The notes under the pieces: generated by a model
Seen by the model: only the letters and a program-made list of their open reading frames with translations
Told to the model about the DNA's origin: nothing
Databases searched by the model: none
NCBI RefSeq assembly: GCF_005885815.1
Contig: NZ_CP040602.1
Span: forward strand, 1,441,630-1,505,629
Reading direction: 5' to 3'
Source of the DNA: Thiomicrorhabdus sediminis
GTDB lineage: Bacteria; Pseudomonadota; Gammaproteobacteria; Thiomicrospirales; Thiomicrospiraceae
Length of the DNA: 64,000 nucleotides
Position numbers and translations under genes: made by a program
Part shown: piece after piece, positions 28,453-37,157 of the stretch
Position numbering within the stretch: position 1 is the stretch's first letter
Layout of the letters: the number at the start of each line of letters is the position of its first letter

Positions 28453-29610
28453 TTACTGGGCTTGCCTGATCTGTTGCTTAAGATGTTTGGCGGCCATTGC
28501 ATAGCCGCCATCAGCACTGTCGACAAAATGAATATGATTCGTGCCGCTTTGCTCGACCAGACAGGTGATAATCGCGGAATGGGTTTGATGACAACCATAA
28601 AACAGTACTCCGCGCTGATAAGCCTTCTCCAACCACTGCAATAACACATTCAACTGTTCCTTATTGGCAGACAAAACCGCACGATAGGCATCGTCGATTT
28701 TTTCAAAATCGCTGTTATCGATTAAATCCTGTTTGTAATCCCCCCAGTTATAACCGTTGTACTCGATACCAAAACGCATCCAAACAGAGCCTATTACATT
28801 TTCCAAGCGGATAACAATCGGCCTTAACCATTGCTGCCAAAGGCTTTTGCCAAAGCTGTGTCCGGCGGCCTCCATTTTCAGTTTCGGACCATTAAAACTC
28901 AAGTTCAAACCTTCAACCGATAACGGCTTGGCATTTTTTGCATCCAATAGCCGATCCATGGCTGTGGCCAACTTTCGATAAAGTCGCAATGTTTTTTGGG
29001 GGTCTTGATGGCGAGATTTGACAATTAAACTAAATGTCACCTCTTTTTGTGACGGTATCTCATTCCAACGACACTCAAAACCAGAAAAATCGACTTTAAC
29101 CGGAGTGTCTTGCGCCAATTCAAAATCGGCTTTGCTTTTAATCAATGCATCGGCCTCTTCCAAGCCGCCCCCCATAAAAAAGAACTGCAACAGGTTTTCG
29201 GTTCGGTAAAAACGGCTCACCAAGACATCATTGTTTAGCTGACTGCATGGCACAATACCAACACGCAACTGCAAACCACCGGTGTGTTCTGCAAGCTGCT
29301 GACAACCACGTAAAGCGGACTTGACCGTTTCGATCAATTCAGGAGGCACACAAAAGCTGGCGCCATCGCCACCAAATACATAAGGAATTTTTCTTGGCTT
29401 ACAGGCATTGACTACGGCGGCAATGGTACTGCCCCCAACCGCATTGATATCACGATATTTACCGGCATCAATCGCTTTGGTGGAATTGACCACATCGGTT
29501 ATTACCACAAACCAATCTTCGGGAATCGGTTGGTAATTATGGGTATCAAGAGTTTGTTGAAACGCTTGCAGCGCAGGAATTGTTTCCTCGAAGTTGGTGG
29601 CCTTTGACAT
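28453..29610 (-). CDS. DUF3095 protein with class III nucleotide cyclase-like catalytic features
   Basis: A 385-residue soluble protein of the DUF3095 family. The N-terminal half shows a class III nucleotidyl cyclase pattern: Asp39 in VVITDVVNSTKAI and Asp82 in VFGGDGASFCVPP are 43 residues apart, close to the spacing of the two metal-binding aspartates of adenylate/guanylate cyclases. LRVGIVPCSQL also resembles the cyclase core. Whether it makes a cyclic nucleotide, and which one, is not known. It ends 25 bases from the convergent secreted-protein gene and starts 36 bases after the stop of the MBL/GAF/HD-GYP gene on the same strand, so the two are very likely an operon that pairs a possible cyclase with a possible phosphodiesterase. 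Confidence 0.8.
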   Translation of the reverse strand: MSKATNFEETIPALQAFQQTLDTHNYQPIPEDWFVVITDVVNSTKAIDAGKYRDINAVGGSTIAAVVNACKPRKIPYVFGGDGASFCVPPELIETVKSALRGCQQLAEHTGGLQLRVGIVPCSQLNNDVLVSRFYRTENLLQFFFMGGGLEEADALIKSKADFELAQDTPVKVDFSGFECRWNEIPSQKEVTFSLIVKSRHQDPQKTLRLYRKLATAMDRLLDAKNAKPLSVEGLNLSFNGPKLKMEAAGHSFGKSLWQQWLRPIVIRLENVIGSVWMRFGIEYNGYNWGDYKQDLIDNSDFEKIDDAYRAVLSANKEQLNVLLQWLEKAYQRGVLFYGCHQTHSAIITCLVEQSGTNHIHFVDSADGGYAMAAKHLKQQIRQAQ

Positions 29611-29645
29611 AGTGGTCGATATTCCTTACAGCGTTTAATACATCA

Positions 29646-32081
29646 TTAATGAAACTGACTGCCGGTTTGAAGCGAATTGTCGATAGTCAGTTCGAAATCG
29701 GTGATTTGACTTTCACTCAAACGGTGGTTGTAGCGTTTATAGATCCCTTTTTCAAAGAAAAAACGCACCAATTGCCCATCGATTTCACCACGATTGACCA
29801 TATCACTTAAAATATGCGAAACCTGTTTAATGGTCATCGGTTTCTTATAAGGTCGAGCATTTGATGACAGGGCCTCATAAAGATCGGCAAGCACCATAAT
29901 CTCATCTTCTAGCGTCAGTTCCGCAACGGTTAAACCGCGCGGATAACCTTTACCGTTTAATTTTTCATGATGGTTCGCGGCAATATCGATAATACGGCCA
30001 TATTTCTCAGGAAACGGCAACGTCTTGAGCATATCCAACGATAAACGCGCATGATCCATTATTCGCTTGCGCTCCGCCTCATTCAAAGTACCGCGATTAA
30101 TGCATAAATTCATCAATTCATCATCATCGACCAGTGCGAATTTACTGTCGACTTTATCGCTATGAAGAAAATAATAGCGCTCAGCTATCGCTCGAATTCG
30201 CTGCGCATTCTCTTCCAGCAACGATTCTTCTCCGGAATTCATCTGCACTAAAAAGTCAAAATCCTCATCCAGTAAAGCGAGTTTAGCGGTTTGCTGTTTA
30301 CGAACCTCATCAATGCTGAACGGCTGTCCCGAGAGTTTTTCCATGGATTCAATCAGCACACTCTGCTTGGCTAATTGAAAACGTAAACCAATCAACTCGA
30401 TGCGATCAATATTTTTTTGCAACTTGGTCGCCTTATGCAACACAGCCTCCGGCGTGGCAATCTTACCGATATCATGGACTAAAGCGGCGATCTTGATTGT
30501 ATGCAAGATTTCGGCACTGTAACTCACATCACCATAAACGCTCTGGTCTTCATTAATCGCTTGGGAAATCAGTTGAGCCAATTCGGCGACCTGCATAATA
30601 TGCAAGCCGGTAAAGCTGCACTTTTCCTCAAAGGCGACAATGATGGCTGTGGCGAATGCCTCAAAAAGTTCTTCCATCTGCTGGACCAATATCGCATTGG
30701 ACAGGGATAGAGCTGCCTGGGAAGCCAGCGCCATGGCATTGGCCTGCTCTTCAACCGAAAAGGCGACAAAATCGCCATCCGTATCGATTTTATTAATTAA
30801 CTGTAAAACTCCTAATAACTCATTGTCTTGGGCCAATAAAGGCACGACTAACATGGAGTGAGAGCGATACCCGGTGGTTTGATCGAACTCACGCGTGCCG
30901 CTAAAATCGAATTCGGTATTACGGTAGACATCGTTAATCAACAAGGGGGCTTTATTCAGGGCACAAACCACCGCGACCATGCTTGTATTGGCTTTGCCGT
31001 CGCGATAAAGTGACAAATTGGGCCAATTCAACTCGCCAGCGGTATCTCTCAAATAAATACCCAATTCGTTATTGCGCACCACGCTAAACTCAAGCTCTTG
31101 CTTGTCTTTATTGAAATGGTATAGGGTACCGGCATCCGCTCCGGTAAATTTCATCGCTTCATCCAAAATCAAATCCAGCAGTTGATTGGGATTGTATTCG
31201 CCCGATAACGCTTGAGAGATTTTCAGCAATGACGCCAACTGCTGCTGCGAACTGTTATGCAGATGATTGGCGTTTTCGATTAACGCCGTCTGTTCTGTAA
31301 AAACTCTCACCACTTGATCAGAATCCAAAAAGCCGGCGATACGATAAGGCAAGCTACCTTTAAACAGCGCCTGAATTTCTTCTTTAATCTGTTTTTCGTA
31401 ACAAGGTTTCAAATGGAACAGATACACATCAATCGGTTTTTCGATCGCGGACAACTGCTGCTGCAATGTTTTTGGTGTCAGATGCCTACTGACCTCTGCC
31501 AAGCCGGACATATAACTCGGAAACGAAACCTCGATAAACAAACTGGTTAAATTTTCAGTAGTCGTGATTGCCTCGGTTAGGTCTTCCGATAAATAGGTGT
31601 CTGAAGACAAAATACAGGCTTTATTTTCATGGCGGATGATAAAGCCGCAAGCACCTTCGACATGATTGGTTGAAAAAGCCTCAAACTCAATATCCTGTAA
31701 ATAAAACGGCCGCTTCGTTTCAATTTCAATAAACTCAATACAGTTTTTATCATAAACAGGATGCTTGATATTCTGAAATGCCGGCCAAATGACATCATTG
31801 AACATATGCATTTTGACCGCTTGCAAGGTTTGCGATAAGCCATAAATTTTCAGTGGCTTGGAACGCTGCATAAAATAGGTTTCGACCATAAACGGTAAAT
31901 CGCGAATATGATCAAAGTGAGCATGAGTCAATAAAACGTGTTCAATATTGGCGCAATCGTCTCCGAGTGGCACCACAACATGGCCCGCATCAACCAAAAT
32001 ATGCTTGCCTAGCTTAAAACTACAACAATGTTCTGTCGAACTTGCGCTGCCATGAGCACCCAGAACCTCAATACCTAACAT
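29646..32081 (-). CDS. Metallo-beta-lactamase (class II PDE-like) - GAF - HD-GYP signalling protein
   Basis: An 811-residue protein from the ATG at 32081, which has AAGGG eight bases upstream; an upstream in-frame start is rejected. Residues 1-250 are a metallo-beta-lactamase fold with His53, His55, Asp57 and His58 in LLTHAHFDHIRDLPF, Asp161 in ILSSDTYL and His200 in SRHLTP, an order seen in class II cAMP phosphodiesterases. A GAF domain spans about 280-465 and ends near LQLINKIDTDGDFVAFS. An HD-GYP domain follows: LVHDIGKIATPE (His536-Asp537) and NHHEKLNGKGYPRGL (GYP at 712-714). HD and HHE are about 168 residues apart, some 100 more than usual, so an extra helical segment (about 555-665) interrupts the domain. 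Likely cytoplasmic, with two predicted hydrolase sites. Confidence 0.88.
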   Translation of the reverse strand: MLGIEVLGAHGSASSTEHCCSFKLGKHILVDAGHVVVPLGDDCANIEHVLLTHAHFDHIRDLPFMVETYFMQRSKPLKIYGLSQTLQAVKMHMFNDVIWPAFQNIKHPVYDKNCIEFIEIETKRPFYLQDIEFEAFSTNHVEGACGFIIRHENKACILSSDTYLSEDLTEAITTTENLTSLFIEVSFPSYMSGLAEVSRHLTPKTLQQQLSAIEKPIDVYLFHLKPCYEKQIKEEIQALFKGSLPYRIAGFLDSDQVVRVFTEQTALIENANHLHNSSQQQLASLLKISQALSGEYNPNQLLDLILDEAMKFTGADAGTLYHFNKDKQELEFSVVRNNELGIYLRDTAGELNWPNLSLYRDGKANTSMVAVVCALNKAPLLINDVYRNTEFDFSGTREFDQTTGYRSHSMLVVPLLAQDNELLGVLQLINKIDTDGDFVAFSVEEQANAMALASQAALSLSNAILVQQMEELFEAFATAIIVAFEEKCSFTGLHIMQVAELAQLISQAINEDQSVYGDVSYSAEILHTIKIAALVHDIGKIATPEAVLHKATKLQKNIDRIELIGLRFQLAKQSVLIESMEKLSGQPFSIDEVRKQQTAKLALLDEDFDFLVQMNSGEESLLEENAQRIRAIAERYYFLHSDKVDSKFALVDDDELMNLCINRGTLNEAERKRIMDHARLSLDMLKTLPFPEKYGRIIDIAANHHEKLNGKGYPRGLTVAELTLEDEIMVLADLYEALSSNARPYKKPMTIKQVSHILSDMVNRGEIDGQLVRFFFEKGIYKRYNHRLSESQITDFELTIDNSLQTGSQFH

Positions 32082-32315
32082 GAAACACACCCTTAAACAG
32101 AAAAGACACACTATATTGCAACCGCTTATTCAAGCCTGGCATCTATAGCTTTTCTTCATTTAAACACAGCGATGATTGTTTCTCTAATCAAATCGGTTCT
32201 AAGTGGCAGAATCATTTAAATGAATGGCTTTACCCTAAGCTCGAATATGCAGATCTTAGAGGGCAATGAATCAAGACTTATAATAACCAGTTGAAAAAAC
32301 ATATTTTTTCCTGTT

Positions 32316-32344
32316 TTGCCCTGTACAGGGTTATCAACTAGAAT
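32316..32344 (+). promoter_or_regulatory. Promoter of the MHYT-PAS-GGDEF gene
   Basis: TTGCCC (32316-32321), 17-base spacer, TAGAAT (32339-32344). Spacing is ideal and both hexamers match consensus at four or five positions. Transcription would start about 35 bases upstream of the GTG start. Confidence 0.6.
32319..32330. promoter_or_regulatory. Palindrome CCCTGTACAGGG overlapping the promoter
   Basis: A perfect 12-base palindrome that covers the end of the -35 element and the start of the spacer, a classical position for a repressor operator. The regulator is unknown. It lacks the wide spacing of a LexA box. Confidence 0.5.
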
Positions 32345-32387
32345 AGAATGAAAGTGATGCAACCTATTTTGAATTTAGAGGTATTAG

Positions 32388-34106
32388 GTGGAAATAATTA
32401 CCGCGACCTACAGTTTTTCCCTAGTCAGTATCTCCGTTATGATGGCGATATTGGCCTCTTATGTCAGCTTTGACCTGGTCGGCATAACCTGGCAGGAAAA
32501 AAGCAAGCAAAACTACTTTCTCTGGCTGCTATTAAGTGCCAGCGTATTAGGTACCGGTATTTGGACAATGCACTTTATCGGCATGTATGCTTTCAAACTG
32601 CCAATGCTGGTCCATTATGAGGTTTCATTGACAGTATTGTCGTTATTATTGCCGATTGCCGGTTCATTGATCGGCATGTACATCATCCACTATTGCCATA
32701 GACCTAGCTACAATATTACCGCCGCTCTGATTATGGGCAGTTCGATTGCCGCCATGCACTATCTGGGGATGGCAGCATTTCATACCACAGCCATCATGTC
32801 GCACAATTTAAATTTGGTGCTCATCTCCATTATTATCGCCTTGGTCGCTTCTTGGTTGGCGATACAGATATTTGTTACCGCTCACCTGAAAAAAGTCAAA
32901 ATCCATCTACTTACCCGCTTGATCATCGCGATTATTATGGGGGCAGCCATCTCCAGCATGCACTACATCAGTATGGAAGCGATTAGCTTCTACCAACCTA
33001 GTGCCTTGCCCGAAAATAACAGCGATTTCCATAGTGGTGAATGGTTCATCCAGGGAGAAAGTGTTTTCAATCTGGTTATTTTCACGTCAACCCTGCTATT
33101 GGTCAGTGCGCTATTTTTAAGCCAACTGAAACAAGCAATGAAAAAACAACTGCAGGAGCAACTCGGTTTAATTAAAGTGTCCGAACAACAGTTAAGACAG
33201 TTGATTGAAAATGCCCCGGACGGCTTTTTCATCCATGACTTGGAAGGAAACTTTATTGATGTCAACAAATCCGCATATACGTCACTTGGGTACTCTAAAC
33301 AAGAACTGCTTGAAAAAAGCTTATTCGAAGTCGAAGTCAGCCTGACAAGAAATGAATTCAAAGAAGGTATTGCTCCGCTGCTTAGCGAAGGTCAGGCAAT
33401 GGTAGTGGATGGTTTGCATCGTCGAAAAGATGGCAGTGAGTTTCCGGTCACAGTGAACATACAAGCCTTCCAAAAAGCCGGTGAAGTCTTTGTTTTTGCT
33501 CTTGTCCGTGATATGACCGAGAAACAGAAGGTTCAGGATTACATGCAAAAACTGGCGATGACCGATGAGTTGACCGGCCTTGCTAATCGCCGCTCCTTTA
33601 TGGAGAAGCTCAACAAATATTTATATGAAGCCTATAAAACGAATACCCCATTTGCCGTCGCCATTCTCGATATTGATCATTTCAAACAAATTAACGATAC
33701 CTTCGGTCATGATATCGGCGATCTGGCTTTGGAACAATTTGCCCAACATACCAAAGATTTCTTTCGTCAGGAAGACACGGTTGCACGTTTAGGGGGAGAG
33801 GAATTCGCCGTCATCCTGCCAAACTGTTCTATTGAAAAAGCGCTCCAACTTACAGATGACTTTAGACAGCTCGTCGAACAATACGCACTGCACTTTGAAG
33901 AACGCTCTTTGCAGTTCACCATCAGTATTGGTCTGAGTTATATACAAACAGAGGACACCTCGTTAGATGCGACACAAATCCTTAAACAGGCTGATAGAGC
34001 GCTTTATAGCGCAAAAGAGAGCGGTCGCAACAAAGTGGTTTTGTTTGACAACGAACAAGACTCCCTCATAGCCGATAGCCCGGAAACACTTAGTAAAACC
34101 CAATAA
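32388..34106 (+). CDS. MHYT - PAS - GGDEF diguanylate cyclase
   Basis: A 572-residue membrane protein. The N-terminal 245 residues form a seven-helix MHYT sensor with three repeats of the signature: WTMHFIGMYAF, AAMHYLGMAAF and SSMHYISMEAI. MHYT domains are proposed to sense oxygen, CO or NO through bound copper. A PAS domain follows (about 260-385), then a GGDEF domain (about 395-560) with the active-site loop LGGEEFAVILP and an upstream RQED motif five residues before it, the inhibitory c-di-GMP site. The start is GTG at 32388 with AGAGG upstream. Divergent from the MBL/GAF/HD-GYP gene. Confidence 0.92.
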   Translation: MEIITATYSFSLVSISVMMAILASYVSFDLVGITWQEKSKQNYFLWLLLSASVLGTGIWTMHFIGMYAFKLPMLVHYEVSLTVLSLLLPIAGSLIGMYIIHYCHRPSYNITAALIMGSSIAAMHYLGMAAFHTTAIMSHNLNLVLISIIIALVASWLAIQIFVTAHLKKVKIHLLTRLIIAIIMGAAISSMHYISMEAISFYQPSALPENNSDFHSGEWFIQGESVFNLVIFTSTLLLVSALFLSQLKQAMKKQLQEQLGLIKVSEQQLRQLIENAPDGFFIHDLEGNFIDVNKSAYTSLGYSKQELLEKSLFEVEVSLTRNEFKEGIAPLLSEGQAMVVDGLHRRKDGSEFPVTVNIQAFQKAGEVFVFALVRDMTEKQKVQDYMQKLAMTDELTGLANRRSFMEKLNKYLYEAYKTNTPFAVAILDIDHFKQINDTFGHDIGDLALEQFAQHTKDFFRQEDTVARLGGEEFAVILPNCSIEKALQLTDDFRQLVEQYALHFEERSLQFTISIGLSYIQTEDTSLDATQILKQADRALYSAKESGRNKVVLFDNEQDSLIADSPETLSKTQ

Positions 34107-34423
34107 ACATTTTTTTCGCAGGCGCTTTATAGAGTTTTATTCACATGAAAACTCTAGCCTTTTATGCCAATAAATATCCCTTATAAATATGCTCAAGCAA
34201 ACAGGTCTTCATAGACCATGACTTCAGGCTTATCGCCCTTTAAGCAAAATACTATTGAGCAACCATGATGCAAAACCGGTGTTTTTTTACAATAGAATCG
34301 ACTGATAATAGAAAACACTTTTATAAATTTTTTATTATCTATTTCATAGATTTATTGAATTTTACCCGTGTCCTAAAAAACGATATTCTGAGCGTCCTTT
34401 TCTCGAAAAAGGAGTGCCCTCTT
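34107..34423. other. Gap after the MHYT-GGDEF gene (317 bases)
   Basis: It holds the terminator-like hairpin at 34130-34156 and then a very AT-rich stretch, with a strong ribosome-binding site (AAAAAGGAGTG) at 34406-34416 for the next gene. A reading frame opening at 34265 is in frame with that gene but has no coding character and is not used. Confidence 0.5.
34130..34156 (+). terminator. Hairpin after the MHYT-GGDEF gene
   Basis: Perfect 9-base stem TAGAGTTTT / AAAACTCTA with a 9-base loop, 24 bases after the stop codon. The following TTTT run is short and set back by three bases (GCC), so it is an imperfect rho-independent terminator. Confidence 0.5.
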
Positions 34424-34894
34424 ATGACTATCCTGAGTTTTATAAACATCAAGTTTTTTCGTCTTAACTTGGTCGGTTTAACCAGTCTACCCAATGGTAA
34501 ATTCGTGCTTAGCATGATGCTGACTATCCTCTCATCTACAAGCCATGCAGCCGAATATCAAACCATTGAAAAAAACAAGATGTTGAATGCGTTTGATCAA
34601 TTTGTGGTGTCGGAAACGGCGGCTAAAAATTGCCTGCTTCCGTCACAAGAAGAATTTTCCAAATTTGACGCCAACTTTGATGTTGTCAGCAATTTTGCCT
34701 TTTTGGAAATGAGTCAACAGTTCCCCTATATCCAGCAACAAAAAATTTCTGAGACACTCGCGCTCAAAGCCCGTGCCTTAAGCTTACGTACCGAACACAA
34801 AATTAAAGCCCGCGGCTGCCAAGACCCGGCAATCCAAGCTATCTTACAACGTTATCAGATGCAGGCCCGATGGGAACCGGCAATCGGTTTCTAG
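34424..34894 (+). CDS. Secreted hypothetical protein with two cysteines
   Basis: A 156-residue protein starting at the ATG at 34424, which has AAAAAGGAGTG upstream. A long basic leader (about 26 residues) precedes a hydrophobic stretch and a likely signal peptidase site after SHA (residue 43). The mature part is helical and charged, with Cys70 (KNCLLPS) and Cys132 (RGCQDP) and the ending ARWEPAIGF. The layout resembles the protein at 53257-53736 (two cysteines about 60 apart, second one followed by acidic residues, Trp-X-Pro near the end), so they may be distant paralogues. Function unknown; probably periplasmic. A strong terminator follows. Confidence 0.7.
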   Translation: MTILSFINIKFFRLNLVGLTSLPNGKFVLSMMLTILSSTSHAAEYQTIEKNKMLNAFDQFVVSETAAKNCLLPSQEEFSKFDANFDVVSNFAFLEMSQQFPYIQQQKISETLALKARALSLRTEHKIKARGCQDPAIQAILQRYQMQARWEPAIGF

Positions 34895-34923
34895 CTTATC
34901 TCCCGCTCTCCTCCTAGAGCTCT

Positions 34924-34963
34924 CTATCACTTACCAATCAGTTTTGGTGAGTGATAGTTTTTT
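34924..34963 (+). terminator. Rho-independent terminator after the secreted-protein gene
   Basis: 14-base stem CTATCACTTACCAA / TTGGTGAGTGATAG with one wobble pair, six-base loop TCAGTT, then six T. Confidence 0.88.
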
Positions 34964-35059
34964 AAGCCTACTCCCATAAAAAATAAAGGGGTTTACGTTA
35001 GGCTTTATGCTAGAATTTTATGATATTTATAGGTAAATTTAGCAAAAGCAGGGAAGCTG

Positions 35060-36214
35060 ATGATTGAAATAGGTTATAGCACTTACAAAGTAGCGTTATT
35101 TTCGCTCATGATCCTATTTATTTTCTCGATTCTATTAATTACCAAGCAATTACGCACCTCCACTTTTCCTGTGGAAATTCCTTCATTAAACACCTTCCGT
35201 ATCTACCACCTAGTTGGTTTGCTGGCTTGGACCGGTACTTTTTTTAATGAAATGGACATCTATCGTGTCGGTATCGACTGGACTGGAACCGGGTATATCC
35301 TCACGACATTACTATTGCTTCTGGTTGCTATCGACGACGTCCAATCAAAATGGATTCAGCGCCTGATCATTGCTGCACACATTGCCTTTACCGCTTTTAT
35401 TTTTACCAATGATGACTTATTTCTCGCCGTTGAAACACTAAGCTGGTTCGGCCTCATCGTTTACACGGTGATCATGTTTTACTTTATCAAAAAGGCCGTC
35501 AAGTTCCGCAATAAAGGCTATTTGATGTGCGCTTTTGGTCCGTTTTTAATAGCCATGATGACACCTTTTCAATTACACGCGCTCTACATCCAACATGATG
35601 TTTACCTCTCATACCAATTGGGCGTCATTCTTCTGCCGGTTGCTTTCATATTGGTAGGGTTAGGTTTTGTGACCACTATCCTGATTAATGAACACCAACT
35701 TCTGCAGTCCATGGCGTTTAAAGATCCGCTGACCGATATGCTGAACCGAAGAGGCTTGAACCACTCGTTGGTTTACATTTCAGAGATAAATAAACGCAAA
35801 AACACACCTATTAGCATCATTCTTATTGATATCGATGAGTTCAAAAAAATTAACGATAATCATGGCCACTCAGGGGGGGATGCCGCCTTGCAACAGGTCG
35901 CGGCAATGCTCTTGGAAACAGCCCGTAACAGCGATCTTTTCTGCCGTTTAGGCGGAGATGAATTTATCTTGATCATGCCGGAAACCGATAGCGAATCAGC
36001 CAAAATGGTGGCCGAGCGAATGCAAGACAAAGTCGCTCAGACAGCTATTGAAGTTTTCAATAAAGAATTTAATGTCACCCTGAGCATGGGCATTACAACC
36101 AAGTATGGCGAAATCGAACTGGATCAATTGATCCATCAAGCCGATATCGCCCTTTATCAATCCAAGCGCACAGGACGAAACCGTATTTCAGTATCCGAAC
36201 ATGCGAACAACTAG
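35060..36214 (+). CDS. Membrane-bound GGDEF diguanylate cyclase
   Basis: A 384-residue protein. The first 215 residues contain about seven hydrophobic helices with no recognised sensor family. A GGDEF domain occupies about 220-380, with DPLTDMLNRRG, the active-site loop LGGDEFILIMP and the RNSD inhibitory-site motif five residues upstream of GGDEF. It should make c-di-GMP from two GTP. The start ATG at 35060 has GGGAAG nearby. It is on the same strand as the MHYT cyclase and the DUF3581 gene but behind a strong terminator, so it has its own promoter. Confidence 0.9.
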   Translation: MIEIGYSTYKVALFSLMILFIFSILLITKQLRTSTFPVEIPSLNTFRIYHLVGLLAWTGTFFNEMDIYRVGIDWTGTGYILTTLLLLLVAIDDVQSKWIQRLIIAAHIAFTAFIFTNDDLFLAVETLSWFGLIVYTVIMFYFIKKAVKFRNKGYLMCAFGPFLIAMMTPFQLHALYIQHDVYLSYQLGVILLPVAFILVGLGFVTTILINEHQLLQSMAFKDPLTDMLNRRGLNHSLVYISEINKRKNTPISIILIDIDEFKKINDNHGHSGGDAALQQVAAMLLETARNSDLFCRLGGDEFILIMPETDSESAKMVAERMQDKVAQTAIEVFNKEFNVTLSMGITTKYGEIELDQLIHQADIALYQSKRTGRNRISVSEHANN

Positions 36215-36273
36215 GTGCTATACTAATAGCCTTAGCAACGCCTATTAGCAAACTTTAAACAGAACATGCCCTT

Positions 36274-36984
36274 ATGTATTTAAATGATTTTCACCGCATT
36301 GAAAACAACAATGTTTTCATTACACCACAACAAGCCAGCCGTTTTGCCAAAGAAATCTCCGATGACTTCAACCCTTTGCACAACGCGGACAACAAACGTT
36401 TTTGTGTACCTGGCGATTTATTATTCGCCTTGGTTCTGGCTAAAAACGGTTTATCGCAAAAAATGACATTTCAGTACACCGGCATGGTGGGTAAAGAAGC
36501 CGCGCTGCGTTTTCCTGATACCGATGAGTCACAATTCACTATTACTGACACCAACGACAAAAACTACCTCAATGTTGAACGTGGCGGCGAAAACATTAAA
36601 GAGCTGAATATCATCGAAGCTTTTTCAAAGGCTTATGTTGCGTTTTCCGGTCTCAGTTTTCCACATATCCTGGTACCATTAATGCAGCAGCATAATGCCA
36701 TGATCAACCCGGAAAGGCCGATGGTGATCTATGAGAGCATGGCTTTTGATTTACAGCAACTAGACATGACTAAACCTGAACTCAAGCTTAACGACAGCCA
36801 GCTTGAGGTCAACGGTAAACGTGGCCAAGTAACAATGAAGTTTGATATTCTTGATCAAGGCCAGCTTATTGGAACCGGACTAAAAACCATGGTTTTGGGC
36901 GGCCTAAGGGAGTATGACCAAGATGCCATTGATAATCTGATCGCGGTCTATGAAAGCGCCAAGTCAGACTATAAAGCGGCTTAG
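36274..36984 (+). CDS. DUF3581 family protein
   Basis: A 236-residue soluble protein with the conserved opening pattern ITPQQASRFAKEISDDFNPLHN and CVPGDLLFALVLAKNGLSQKM, typical of the DUF3581 family of gammaproteobacteria. The DFNPLH...FCVPGDLLFALVL region looks like the active-site part of MaoC/hot-dog hydratases (D...NP.H), so an acyl-thioester-related fold is possible; this is inference. No signal peptide or membrane segment. It follows the GGDEF gene by 59 bases. Confidence 0.8.
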   Translation: MYLNDFHRIENNNVFITPQQASRFAKEISDDFNPLHNADNKRFCVPGDLLFALVLAKNGLSQKMTFQYTGMVGKEAALRFPDTDESQFTITDTNDKNYLNVERGGENIKELNIIEAFSKAYVAFSGLSFPHILVPLMQQHNAMINPERPMVIYESMAFDLQQLDMTKPELKLNDSQLEVNGKRGQVTMKFDILDQGQLIGTGLKTMVLGGLREYDQDAIDNLIAVYESAKSDYKAA

Positions 36985-37006
36985 CTGGCTAGATAGAAGC
37001 TAAATT

Positions 37007-37037
37007 CGCCTCAGCTAATCACGTACTGGCTGAGGCG
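37007..37037 (+). terminator. Hairpin after the DUF3581 gene
   Basis: Perfect 9-base stem CGCCTCAGC / GCTGAGGCG with a 13-base loop, 22 bases past the stop codon. It has no T-run after it, so intrinsic termination is uncertain. Confidence 0.45.
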
Positions 37038-37121
37038 GAAAAACCCAAACTATTGCAATGCGTTACATCCCCTCCAGCACTTCAATCGGCTCTCATTTCG
37101 TTTCATCATCCATAATTCAGA

Positions 37122-37150
37122 TTGATATTTAAGTGCCATTTACATACAAT
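37122..37150 (+). promoter_or_regulatory. Promoter of the B12 cassette
   Basis: TTGATA (37122-37127), 17-base spacer, TACAAT (37145-37150). Five of six matches in each hexamer with ideal spacing; transcription should begin just before the riboswitch. Confidence 0.75.
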
Positions 37151-37157
37151 TCCCTTT

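Larger units (their letters stand above)
32082..32387. other. Divergent regulatory region between the MBL/GAF/HD-GYP and MHYT-GGDEF genes (306 bases)
   Basis: No ORF is credible. The right part carries a good sigma-70 promoter and an overlapping 12-base palindrome directed at the MHYT gene (listed separately). For the minus-strand gene only the ribosome-binding site AAGGG was identified. Confidence 0.6.

Noticed and set aside
32319-32330. LexA box interpretation of CCCTGTACAGGG
   Set aside because: The two CTGT/ACAG halves are adjacent with no 8-base spacer, and the gene is not an SOS gene.
37007-37037. Reading the hairpin as part of the cobalamin riboswitch
   Set aside because: It lies upstream of the promoter that drives the riboswitch transcript, so it belongs to the previous gene's 3' end.
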